DNA of 7,669 nucleotides from an uncultured Sutterella sp. (GTDB lineage Bacteria; Pseudomonadota; Gammaproteobacteria; Burkholderiales; Burkholderiaceae_F). The notes beneath the pieces were generated by a model. It was not told where the DNA came from. It was given only the letters and a program-made list of their open reading frames with translations, and did not search any database. Positions 1-7,529 of this stretch are shown here, in pieces. The DNA is taken from assembly GCA_900552195.1 (NCBI GenBank), contig URYO01000054.1:1-7669 (forward strand), in the 5' to 3' direction. Position 1 is the first letter of the stretch. Each line of letters opens with the position of its first letter. The translations under genes were made by a program, and so were the position numbers.

Positions 1-79
1 AAATTGGAGTGCGCCCATAGTATGAGAACAAACCCGAATAAAAGTTCGAGTTCCATTTCTAGTTAAATAAGGAAAAAAT
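1..79 (+). promoter_or_regulatory. narK leader with ribosome binding site
   Basis: This is an AT-rich leader directly before narK. AAGGA at 69-73 lies 6 bases before the ATG at 80 and is a good Shine-Dalgarno site, which supports that start. I searched for an FNR/ANR-type dyad (TTGAT-N4-ATCAA), expected for an anaerobically induced nar operon, and found not even a convincing half-site. No well-spaced -35/-10 pair is clear either. The operon promoter and any FNR or NarL sites therefore probably lie upstream of the window, or diverge from consensus. Confidence 0.55.
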
Positions 80-1375
80 ATGCGTCCAGATATCAAGGTT
101 TGGAATCCTGAAAATCCGGCCCAATGGAATAAGACGCTAGCATGGACGACTGTGTGGCTAAGTACCTTCAGCCTGACTCTAGGCTTTTGCGCTTGGTTCT
201 TGGTCCCGTCTCTCGCCCCGAGATTAAACGAAATCGGCTTTTCGCTCACCCACAGCCAGCTCTACTGGCTTGTTGCTATGGTGGGTCTTTCCGCAGGTAC
301 GCTGCGTATTTTGTGGACTTTCTTACCCCCGATTCTCGGTACCAGAATTCTTGTCACACTCTCAACGGGTTTGCTTTTAATCCCGCTCTTCTGCTGGGTA
401 TACGCGGTCCAGCATCCTGACACTCCCTATTGGATGCTGATCTGCTTTGCGCTTTTAAGCGGCATCGGCGGCGGCACTTTCTCCGGCTTAATGGCCTCTA
501 CAAACTACTTCTTCCCGAAGCATGAAAGAGGATTAGCCCTCGGTATTCAGGGCGGTCTTTCCGACTTCGGTACCGGCTTGGTCCAATTCGTCACGCCGCT
601 TGTCATCGGCTTCTCCGCCTTTGCGTTCTTAGGCGACGGTCAAGTCGCTCACCTCCCTGACGGCAAGACAGTTACATACTGGCTGCAGAACGCCTCCTGG
701 GTCTGGATTCCTCTGGTCGCAATCATCACGATCCTCTCCTGGCTCTTCCTGCGTTCCGTCCCGGTCTCCGGCAACGTCAAACAAGAGTGGACCATCTTCG
801 GCAACAAACATACTTGGTTCATGACGCTCTTCTATTACGGAACTTTTGCTACGTTTGCCGGCCTCGGTGCTCAGCTGGGTCTGCTCGGCAACCATACTTT
901 TGCCGGTATTGAAGGCGCTCCGAGCGCCGTTGCGCTTGCCTGGTTGGGCCCGGTTATCGGCGCCCTTTCCCGCGTCGGCGCAGGCCAGGTCTCCGATAAG
1001 ATTCGCGGCGGCCGAGTCACGACAGTTATGGCCGTCTGCAACATCATTGGTCTGCTTGCCCTTTGGCTCTACAAACCTACAACCGTATCCGGCTGCTGGA
1101 TTTGGCTCCTCGTGATGTTCTGGGTCTTCTTCTGGACCGGCGTGGGCAACGCTTCCACCACTGAACAGATGGCTGTCCTCTTCCCGCCGCTTCAGGGCGG
1201 TGCCGTGGTCGGCTGGACCTCCGCTGTCGGTGCATACGGTCCGTTCACGATCGGTATGCTGCTGGCTGAATGCGGTGCGGGCGCAATGTTCGGTATCTCG
1301 ACACTGATCTTTGTCGCCATCCTGGCCATCAACGTTTACTACTACGATAGAAAGAACGCCCCGGATCTTTGCTGA
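80..1375 (+). CDS. narK: NarK-family nitrate/nitrite transporter (MFS)
   Basis: This 431-residue protein belongs to the major facilitator superfamily and should carry nitrate into, and/or nitrite out of, the cytoplasm, where NarG works. About 12 hydrophobic segments can be drawn, roughly at residues 25-46, 62-84, 88-110, 117-140, 155-180, 205-226, 246-268, 283-303, 314-331, 337-358, 373-396 and 400-421. The two substrate-binding arginines of the family (R89 and R305 in E. coli NarK) are matched by R76 in AGTLRILW and R298 in GALSRVGAG. The first nitrate signature is at about 128-162 (GIGGGTFSGLM, then YFFPK), and the second is at about 354-368 (GVGNAST). An N-terminal WNPENPAQW matches the WRPEDPAFW found before helix 1 in relatives. 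It is a single-domain protein, not a fused NarK1-NarK2. Whether it is a proton symporter or an antiporter cannot be decided from sequence. It is the first gene of the cluster, 45 bases before narG. Confidence 0.95.
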   Translation: MRPDIKVWNPENPAQWNKTLAWTTVWLSTFSLTLGFCAWFLVPSLAPRLNEIGFSLTHSQLYWLVAMVGLSAGTLRILWTFLPPILGTRILVTLSTGLLLIPLFCWVYAVQHPDTPYWMLICFALLSGIGGGTFSGLMASTNYFFPKHERGLALGIQGGLSDFGTGLVQFVTPLVIGFSAFAFLGDGQVAHLPDGKTVTYWLQNASWVWIPLVAIITILSWLFLRSVPVSGNVKQEWTIFGNKHTWFMTLFYYGTFATFAGLGAQLGLLGNHTFAGIEGAPSAVALAWLGPVIGALSRVGAGQVSDKIRGGRVTTVMAVCNIIGLLALWLYKPTTVSGCWIWLLVMFWVFFWTGVGNASTTEQMAVLFPPLQGGAVVGWTSAVGAYGPFTIGMLLAECGAGAMFGISTLIFVAILAINVYYYDRKNAPDLC

Positions 1376-1386
1376 TCGTTCTTTCT
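1349..1386 (+). repeat. 10-bp inverted repeat across the narK stop codon
   Basis: AGAAAGAACG at 1349-1358 is perfectly complementary to CGTTCTTTCT at 1377-1386, with an 18-base loop containing the narK stop codon (1373-1375). In RNA this would form a stem-loop between narK and narG. The downstream arm is U-rich, but no separate T-run follows, so it is a poor match to an intrinsic terminator. A partial terminator or an mRNA processing/stability element that sets the narK:narGHI ratio is possible. This role is inferred from the structure alone. Confidence 0.5.
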
Positions 1387-1410
1387 CACCTCAAAGAAAT
1401 TGCTTTAATT

Positions 1411-1414
1411 GGAG
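1411..1414 (+). promoter_or_regulatory. narG ribosome binding site (decides the start)
   Basis: GGAG lies 6 bases before the ATG at 1421. An in-frame TTG at 1409 would also open the frame, but it overlaps this site and has no Shine-Dalgarno of its own, so ATG 1421 is the better start. It also gives an N-terminus whose cluster ligands fall at the same positions as in E. coli NarG. Confidence 0.8.
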
Positions 1415-1420
1415 AACAAA

Positions 1421-4400
1421 ATGTCCGGAATCATGAAGTCCTCCCTGTTCTTCGCTAAGAAGGTCGGTTCGTACTCAGACGGCTGGGGCGAAGTGACCGC
1501 AGAAGACAGGACTTGGGAACAGGCTTACCGGGATCGATGGGCACACGACAAAATCGTGCGTTCCACCCACGGCGTGAACTGCACCGGCTCCTGCAGCTGG
1601 CAGGTTTACGTCAAGGACGGCATCGTCGTCTGGGAAACGCAGGAAATCGATTATCCGCCCACGCCCCCGGGAGTACCAAACCACGAACCTCGCGGCTGTC
1701 CTCGCGGTGCAAGCTACTCCTGGTATCTGTATTCCGCTTCCCGCGTGAAACATCCTTTGATTCGTGCCGAATTAAAGGCCGCTTGGGAAGAAGCCCGCAA
1801 GACCATGAAGCCAATGGAAGCCTGGGCTTCCATCGTCGAAAATCCCGAAGTCCGTAAGTCCTACACCGCTGCCCGCGGCTTAGGCGGCTTAGTTCGTACA
1901 ACTTGGGATGAAGCTCTTGAAATAATCGCTTCGGCTAACCTTTATACGATTAAGAAATACGGTCCTGACCGTATTTCCGGCTTCTCTCCGATTCCGGGCT
2001 ACTCCATGGTGTCCTACGGTGCAGGTACCCGGTACCTGAGCCTCATCGGCGGCGCACTCCTCTCCTTCTACGATTGGTACTGCGACCTGCCGCCGTCTTC
2101 TCCTCAGACTTGGGGCGAACAGACCGACGTTCCGGAATCCGAAGCCTGGTACTACTCGAGCTACATCATTGTTTGGGGTACCAACATCTCAATGACCCGT
2201 ACGCCAGATGCGCACTTCTTAACCGAAGCCCGCTATAACGGCACTAAGGTCGTTAACGTCTGCCCGGACTACTGCGAAGTCACCAAAGACGCCGACTGGT
2301 GGATTCATCCGAAACAGGCCACAGACGCAGCACTCGCTATGGCGGTAAGCCACGTCATTTTCAAAGAATTCCACTACGACCATCCGGATCCTTATTTCAC
2401 CGAGTACTGCCGCAACCTCACCGACTTCCCGATCCTTGTGATGATGGAGCCGCGCGAGGACGGTCATTTCACTGCCGGCCGTACAGTTCGCGCCTGCGAC
2501 TTAGGCTATAAGGAACCCGAATGCAACAACCCCGAATGGAAGACGATTGTTTGGGACGAGCTTTCCGATAAGCCGGCAGTTGCTCAGGGCTCTATGGGCT
2601 ACCGCTGGGGTCAGAAGGAAGGCCAGGACTTAGGCAAGTGGAATCTGCATGAAGTTGACGGAGAAACTGGCAAAGCCATTAAACCTCAGCTCACATTCCT
2701 GAAGAATTCGGATGCCGTCATCGATGTCGATTATCCGTACTTCGGCGGCCGCAAGCGCGACGGTTTTCCGAACAACCCCATGAACTCTGAAGTCATGGTC
2801 CGCAAGGTTCCTGCAAGAAAGATCCAGGTCGACGGCAAAGATGTTTACGTTGCCACCGTTTTTGATCTCTTTGGCAGCTACCTCGGTGTTGACCGCGGTC
2901 TAGGCGGCGAATGCGCCAAGAGCTACGCCGACAACATTCCGTTCACACCTGCTTGGCAGGAAAAGATCACCGGCGTCGAAGCACAGTACGCCATCACACT
3001 CGGACGAGAATTCGCGACTGCCGCGTCCAAGACTCAGGGCCGCGCCTGCGTGCTGATGGGTGCGGGCGTCAACCAGTGGTTCCAGACCGATAACACCTAC
3101 CGCTCCATCATCAACATTCTGTTGATGTGCGGCACCTGCGGCGTCCCGGGCGGCGGCTGGTGTCACTATGTAGGTCAGGAAAAGATTCGTCCGGAAGCCG
3201 GCTGGGGCGAGTACTCCTTCGCCAAGGACTGGGAACCGGCTACTCGCCACATGAATTCGACGAGCTACTTCTACGAGCACACCGATCAGTGGCGTTACGA
3301 ACGCATTCCGCTCTCGGACATGCTCTCTCCGCTTGCCGATACCAAAGTCTTTGACGGTACCTACATTGACTACAACATTCAGAGCGAACTGATGGGATGG
3401 CTTCCTTCGGCTCCTCAGCTCAATGTCAATCCGACAAAGATCGCAGCGGCTGCGAAAGCTGCCGGATCTGATCCGGAACAGTACCTCATTAATCAGCTTA
3501 AAGACAGAAGGATTTCCTTCAGCTGCCTGGATTTAGACGCCGAAGAAAACTGGCCGCGCAACCTCTTCATTTGGCGCTCCAACGTGCTCGGTTCTTCCGG
3601 TAAGGGCCAGGAATACTTCCTGCGTCATCTCCTCGGAACAGAAAACGGCATATTAGGCAGCGAGCTGGACGGCTCTGACAAAGAGCTCATGCCGCTCATG
3701 GAAAAGTGGCGTCCTGCGCCTCAAGGCAAGCTGGACCTCCTTGTTAACATGGACTTCCGCATGAGCACGACTTCGATTTACTCGGATATCGTGCTTCCGG
3801 CAGCCACCTTCTACGAAAAGAACGATATCAACACGACGGATATGCACAGCTTCATTCATCCGTTCGTGAAAGCCGTTCAATGCTCTTGGGAAGGCAGAAG
3901 CGACTGGCAGACATTCAAAGACATCTCCAAGAAGCTCTCTGAAATTGCCGCCGAATATGCGGACGACTTCGGCTGCGTCACCGACGTGGTACTCACGCCG
4001 CTCGGTCACGACTCTCCGCATGAACTCGGCCAGGCGCTTGACGTTAAGAACTGGTACAAGGGCGAGTGCGACCTGATCCCCGGCAAGACGGCTCCGTTAA
4101 TTCACGTCATTGATCGTGATTACCGCACGATTTACGACAAGTACACCTCGATCGGACCGCTGCTTACCACCAACGGCGGCGGAAACCGCGGTATCAAATG
4201 GAACCTGGATCCGGAAATCACGGAACTCTGTCAGTTAAACGGCACAGTTCAAGAAGGCGTGGCCAAGGGGCGTCCGAAGATGGAAACGGATATCAATGCC
4301 GCCAACTTCATTCTTCGTGTGTCTCCGGAAACCAACGGTGCGCTCTCCTTCAGAAGCTGGTCCTTTGTTAAGGATCAGTGCGGTGTGGATGCAAGCTTCC

Positions 4401-5182
4401 TTTCCGAAGGTCACATCGCCGATAAGATCACCTTTGATGATCTGGCGCATCGTCCTGCTAAGACCTTCAGCGCGCCTGACTGGTCCGGCACGGAAAACGA
4501 CGAAATTCCTTATGTGGCTTTCTGGCAAAACAAGTACCTGCTCCTGCCGTGGCGCACGATTACCGGCCGCCAGCAGTTCTACCAGGACCACAGTTGGATG
4601 AGAGCCTTCGGTCAGCAGTTTGCTCAGTACAGAGCTCCGGCGAACCAAAGAGCTTTGACCGGTTACCGTGATGTCGCCGATAACGGCAACAAGGCCATCA
4701 TTCTTAACTTTATGACAGCCCACCAGAAGTGGGGCATCCATTCCACCTACTATGACAACGAACGCATGCTGACGCTTTCTCGCGGCGGTCCTGTCGTATG
4801 GATGAGCGATATCGATGCGGCCAACGCCGGCATCGTTGATAACGATTGGATTGAGTGCTGGAACGCCAACGGTGCGGTCGTCGGTCGTGCCATTGTTTCT
4901 TCCCGTATGCCGGAAGGACTCTGCGTTATGCAGCACGCCACGGAAAAGACGGTCAACACCCCGGGTTCGGAAGTCACCGGACTGCGCGGCGGCGACCATA
5001 ACTCTCCGACACGCGTTATTTTGAATCCGACGCATATGATCGGCGGCTACGGCCACTTGTCATACGCCTTTAACTATTACGGCACGATTGCCCCAAACCG
5101 CGACGACTTCGCATGGGTCAGAAAGATGAATAAAGTGGACTGGATGGATGAAGAAGCGGACAAGAAAGGAGGTGCAGTATGA
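1421..5182 (+). CDS. narG: Respiratory nitrate reductase, alpha subunit (catalytic)
   Basis: This is the 1253-residue catalytic subunit of membrane-bound nitrate reductase; E. coli NarG has 1247. It reduces nitrate to nitrite at a Mo-bis(pyranopterin guanine dinucleotide) centre on the cytoplasmic face. Counting from the ATG at 1421, the FS0 [4Fe-4S] ligands are H50, C54, C58 and C93 (HGVNCTGSC and RGCPRGASY). The molybdenum ligand aspartate is D222 in YDWYCDLPP. The N-terminus keeps a degenerate signal-like stretch (about residues 5-14) without paired arginines, so it fits a cytoplasmic NarG and not an exported one. The molybdopterin oxidoreductase core covers most of the chain. A dinucleotide-binding C-terminal domain follows from about 1080, with THMIGGYGHLSYAFNYYG near the end. 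The stop overlaps the narH start by 4 bases, indicating coupled translation. No frameshift or missing ligand is visible. Maturation normally needs NarJ, which is not encoded next to it. Confidence 0.98.
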   Translation: MSGIMKSSLFFAKKVGSYSDGWGEVTAEDRTWEQAYRDRWAHDKIVRSTHGVNCTGSCSWQVYVKDGIVVWETQEIDYPPTPPGVPNHEPRGCPRGASYSWYLYSASRVKHPLIRAELKAAWEEARKTMKPMEAWASIVENPEVRKSYTAARGLGGLVRTTWDEALEIIASANLYTIKKYGPDRISGFSPIPGYSMVSYGAGTRYLSLIGGALLSFYDWYCDLPPSSPQTWGEQTDVPESEAWYYSSYIIVWGTNISMTRTPDAHFLTEARYNGTKVVNVCPDYCEVTKDADWWIHPKQATDAALAMAVSHVIFKEFHYDHPDPYFTEYCRNLTDFPILVMMEPREDGHFTAGRTVRACDLGYKEPECNNPEWKTIVWDELSDKPAVAQGSMGYRWGQKEGQDLGKWNLHEVDGETGKAIKPQLTFLKNSDAVIDVDYPYFGGRKRDGFPNNPMNSEVMVRKVPARKIQVDGKDVYVATVFDLFGSYLGVDRGLGGECAKSYADNIPFTPAWQEKITGVEAQYAITLGREFATAASKTQGRACVLMGAGVNQWFQTDNTYRSIINILLMCGTCGVPGGGWCHYVGQEKIRPEAGWGEYSFAKDWEPATRHMNSTSYFYEHTDQWRYERIPLSDMLSPLADTKVFDGTYIDYNIQSELMGWLPSAPQLNVNPTKIAAAAKAAGSDPEQYLINQLKDRRISFSCLDLDAEENWPRNLFIWRSNVLGSSGKGQEYFLRHLLGTENGILGSELDGSDKELMPLMEKWRPAPQGKLDLLVNMDFRMSTTSIYSDIVLPAATFYEKNDINTTDMHSFIHPFVKAVQCSWEGRSDWQTFKDISKKLSEIAAEYADDFGCVTDVVLTPLGHDSPHELGQALDVKNWYKGECDLIPGKTAPLIHVIDRDYRTIYDKYTSIGPLLTTNGGGNRGIKWNLDPEITELCQLNGTVQEGVAKGRPKMETDINAANFILRVSPETNGALSFRSWSFVKDQCGVDASFLSEGHIADKITFDDLAHRPAKTFSAPDWSGTENDEIPYVAFWQNKYLLLPWRTITGRQQFYQDHSWMRAFGQQFAQYRAPANQRALTGYRDVADNGNKAIILNFMTAHQKWGIHSTYYDNERMLTLSRGGPVVWMSDIDAANAGIVDNDWIECWNANGAVVGRAIVSSRMPEGLCVMQHATEKTVNTPGSEVTGLRGGDHNSPTRVILNPTHMIGGYGHLSYAFNYYGTIAPNRDDFAWVRKMNKVDWMDEEADKKGGAV
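5165..5173 (+). promoter_or_regulatory. Strong narH ribosome binding site inside narG
   Basis: AAAGGAGGT, close to the ideal anti-Shine-Dalgarno complement, sits in the last codons of narG (Lys-Gly-Gly) and ends 5 bases before the narH ATG. Together with the ATGA overlap this predicts strong, coupled translation of narH at a level matched to narG. Confidence 0.85.
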
Positions 5183-6783
5183 AGATTCGTGCTCAAATCG
5201 GCATGGTCCTGAATCTGGACAAATGCATCGGCTGCCACACCTGCTCCGTCACCTGTAAGAACGTTTGGACGAATCGTCCCGGAACCGAATATATTTGGTT
5301 TAACAACGTTGAAACCAAACCCGGCGTCGGTAATCCGAAGAGCTGGGAAGATCAGCAGAAATGGACGGGCGGCTGGGAACTGCACAACGGCAAGCTGCGG
5401 CTGCGCCGCGGCTCCAAGCTGGGACTGCTCTCCGGCATTTTTGCCAACCCAAAACTGCCTCAGATCGACGACTACTACGAGCCGTTTACCTTTGATTATC
5501 AGAACCTTCAGAAAGCGCCGCGCATGAAAACATGCGTCACCGCGCAGCCGATCTCTTATCTGACCGGCAAGAAGATGAAGAAGATCAACGGTTCTGCAGC
5601 GTGGGACGACAACTTGGGCGGCATCGACATCAGAACCGTCGATGACGTGAACTTAAAGAACGTCGAGCGCGAGATTTACGCTCAGTACAAGAACACATTC
5701 CTCTTCTATCTGCCGCGTCTGTGTGAACACTGCCTGAACCCGGCCTGCGTCGCAAGCTGCCCTTCCGGTTCTATTTACAAACGCGAAGAAGACGGCATCG
5801 TCCTCGTTGACCAGAACAAGTGCAAGGGCTGGCGTATGTGCATGAGCGGCTGCCCCTACAAGAAGGTCTACTACAACTGGACCACCGGTAAGGCAGAAAA
5901 ATGCATTTTCTGCTACCCGCGTGTTGAGTCCGGCCTTCCTACAGTATGCGCCGAGACCTGCGTGGGACGTATCCGCTACATGGGTGTCATGCTTTATGAC
6001 GCAGACAAGATCAAAGACCTTGCCTCCACTCTGGACGAAGGCGATCTGTATGAGGCACAGCGTCAGATCTTCTTAGATCCGAATGACCCGGACGTCGAAG
6101 CGGCTGCTTTAGAAGCCGGCATCTCGCACGATTGGATCGAAGCTGCTAAGGCTTCTCCGATTTACAAGATGATTTCCAAGTGGAAGATCGCACTTCCCCT
6201 GCACCCGGAATTCAGAACGCTTCCGATGGTCTGGTACGTCCCGCCGCTTTCTCCGATTGCGCAAGCGGTTGACGTGGGCAAGCTCTCCATGAAGGGGTTT
6301 ATCCCCGACGTGCAGAGCCTGCGCGTTCCGATGCAGTATCTGGCTAACCTTCTCGCGGGCGGCAACGTTAAGCCCGTCGTCGAAGCATTAAGCCGCCTGC
6401 TCGCAGAAAGAACGATTTTGCGCAAGTACTCGGATAACGCCGGCACCAGCCAGTTCCTGACTTGCGAAATTCTGCCGGAACAGCTCCAAGGCATTGAAGA
6501 AATCAATGAACTCAAGGCACTCGGCCTCACGGTTCAGGATGTCTGCGATATGCACCGGCTGCTTGCCATTGCGGACTATAAGGAGCGCTTTGTCGTTCCG
6601 TCTGCAAATCGCAACACCGAGGCCGCCGTTCTTATGCAGGGCAGCCAAGGTTACAACCTCGGCGGCGGAGAAGACATGAGACGCCGTGCGGATTCGCTGT
6701 TCGGCGGTCCGATGAACCGCAAGATTATTCCTCTGTTTGAGGAATATCAGCGAGCTCCGGACTCTACTCAGGGAGGTAAATAA
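5179..6783 (+). CDS. narH: Respiratory nitrate reductase, beta subunit (Fe-S)
   Basis: This 534-residue protein (E. coli NarH is 512) carries electrons from the NarI hemes to NarG through three [4Fe-4S] clusters and one [3Fe-4S] cluster, on the cytoplasmic side. Four cysteine groups are visible: C16, C19, C22, C26 (CIGCHTCSVTC); C182, C185, C190, C194 (CEHCLNPACVASC); C215, C221, C225, with W218 in place of the cysteine in CKGWRMCMSGC; and C242, C245, C257, C261 (CIFC, then CAETC). The tryptophan is the hallmark of the [3Fe-4S] cluster of NarH. Other family landmarks are IDDYYEPF (about 96-103), LPLHPEFRTLPMVWYVPPLSP (about 339-359) and RFVVPS (about 470-475). Compared with E. coli NarH recalled from memory, there is an extra stretch of roughly 17 residues between about 413 and 447. 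Its ATG overlaps the narG stop and its stop overlaps the narI start by one base. Confidence 0.98.
   Translation: MKIRAQIGMVLNLDKCIGCHTCSVTCKNVWTNRPGTEYIWFNNVETKPGVGNPKSWEDQQKWTGGWELHNGKLRLRRGSKLGLLSGIFANPKLPQIDDYYEPFTFDYQNLQKAPRMKTCVTAQPISYLTGKKMKKINGSAAWDDNLGGIDIRTVDDVNLKNVEREIYAQYKNTFLFYLPRLCEHCLNPACVASCPSGSIYKREEDGIVLVDQNKCKGWRMCMSGCPYKKVYYNWTTGKAEKCIFCYPRVESGLPTVCAETCVGRIRYMGVMLYDADKIKDLASTLDEGDLYEAQRQIFLDPNDPDVEAAALEAGISHDWIEAAKASPIYKMISKWKIALPLHPEFRTLPMVWYVPPLSPIAQAVDVGKLSMKGFIPDVQSLRVPMQYLANLLAGGNVKPVVEALSRLLAERTILRKYSDNAGTSQFLTCEILPEQLQGIEEINELKALGLTVQDVCDMHRLLAIADYKERFVVPSANRNTEAAVLMQGSQGYNLGGGEDMRRRADSLFGGPMNRKIIPLFEEYQRAPDSTQGGK
6772..6776 (+). promoter_or_regulatory. narI ribosome binding site inside narH
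   Basis: GGAGG lies in the last codons of narH, 6 bases before the narI ATG. The stop of narH and the start of narI share one base (TAATG), an arrangement typical of termination-reinitiation. It leaves no room for a gene between them. Confidence 0.8.
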
Positions 6784-7529
6784 TGAGCAGCTTTACACTT
6801 GCATGGCACTTCCTGATATTCGGAGTGCTGCCTTATGTCGTTATCGCCGTTCTGGTGCTCGGCAGTCTGGCGCGTTTTGTTCTGGCGCCCTACAGCTGGA
6901 AGAGCCAGAGCAGCGAGATCTTGGATAAGAAAGACATCTTTTGGGGTGCCAACCTTTTCCACATCGGCGTGATTTTCCTCTTCTGCGGACACTGCTTCGG
7001 TCTGTTTACGCCGACCGAGTGGCTCAACGCAGCCGGCCTGACACCGCGTCTGCACCAGATGATGGAAATTATCTGCGGCGGTCTCTCGGCAATCGTGGCG
7101 ATCACCGGTCTGATTATTCTGACTTGGCGCCGTTTAACCAACGAGCGTGTCAGAGCGGCCTCCCGTCCGAGTGACTTCTGGGTTTTGTTCCTGCTGCTTA
7201 CCGTCATCATTCTCGGTATCGGCTGCGTCGTGAATTCTTACTTTTACGACCGTTCCGGAGCGACGATCATTTTGTTAGGCGCATGGGTCCGAGGCCTCTT
7301 CTCCTTTGATTACCAAGCCTGGCAGAATATTCTCCTGGTTCCGGATTGGCAGAAAGGACACATCTTTGTCGGTTTGATCATTTTCCTGATCGTTCCGTTC
7401 ACAAGGCTAGTTCACATTTGGAGCGGCTATTTGTCAGTGTTCTATCTGATCAGACCGCACCAGATTATGCGTGCCAATAACGGCAAACCTGTCAACTACC
7501 TCGGCCTGAAGGGCCGAGGCTTGAAATAG
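6783..7529 (+). CDS. narI: Respiratory nitrate reductase, gamma subunit (cytochrome b)
   Basis: This 248-residue membrane subunit (E. coli NarI is 225) oxidises quinol, releases protons to the periplasm and anchors NarGH to the membrane. About five hydrophobic segments are seen, near residues 8-30, 54-76, 94-115, 131-152 and 190-212. The four b-heme ligand histidines are present as H60 and H70 (FHIGVIFLFCGH), and H193 and H211 (GHIFVG, then RLVHIWS). Their spacings of 10 and 18 are identical to H56/H66 and H187/H205 of E. coli. The cytoplasmic loop SSEILDKKDIFWGANLFH also matches the family. The lysine of E. coli linked to quinol binding (K86, in VKQKM) aligns with H91 in LHQMM, with R89 nearby. 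The C-terminus is about 20 residues longer than E. coli's. The gene directly follows narH, where narJ is normally found. Confidence 0.97.
   Translation: MSSFTLAWHFLIFGVLPYVVIAVLVLGSLARFVLAPYSWKSQSSEILDKKDIFWGANLFHIGVIFLFCGHCFGLFTPTEWLNAAGLTPRLHQMMEIICGGLSAIVAITGLIILTWRRLTNERVRAASRPSDFWVLFLLLTVIILGIGCVVNSYFYDRSGATIILLGAWVRGLFSFDYQAWQNILLVPDWQKGHIFVGLIIFLIVPFTRLVHIWSGYLSVFYLIRPHQIMRANNGKPVNYLGLKGRGLK
7499..7519 (+). repeat. GC-rich stem-loop in the last codons of narI
   Basis: CCTCGGCC at 7499-7506 pairs perfectly with GGCCGAGG at 7512-7519 around a 5-base loop (TGAAG). This is the most stable short hairpin I found in the window. It lies within the final ten codons of narI, and the stop follows 8 bases later. 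No T-run follows, so it does not meet the intrinsic terminator pattern. A 3'-end stabilising structure, or the core of a weak terminator, is possible. Confidence 0.6.

Noticed and set aside
9..25. GTGCGCCC near the window start, reminiscent of the 5' end of a group II intron
   Set aside because: Only a few bases match, and narK begins about 70 bases later with its own ribosome site, leaving no room for intron domains or a reverse transcriptase.
2022..2038. A 17-base palindrome, CAGGTACC-C-GGTACCTG, inside narG
   Set aside because: It encodes the conserved AGTRYLS segment of NarG, and the single-base centre cannot form an RNA hairpin loop; most likely a coincidence of codon choice.
4235..5056. 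A 273-codon open frame on the - strand inside narG, and many shorter antisense or out-of-frame open frames
   Set aside because: They lie wholly within narK, narG, narH or narI, which have full family motifs; the shadow peptides show no recognisable domain and arise from codon bias.
7372..7393. TTGATC...GATCG sequence resembling an FNR-like dyad
   Set aside because: Spacing does not fit TTGAT-N4-ATCAA, and it lies within the last membrane segment of narI.
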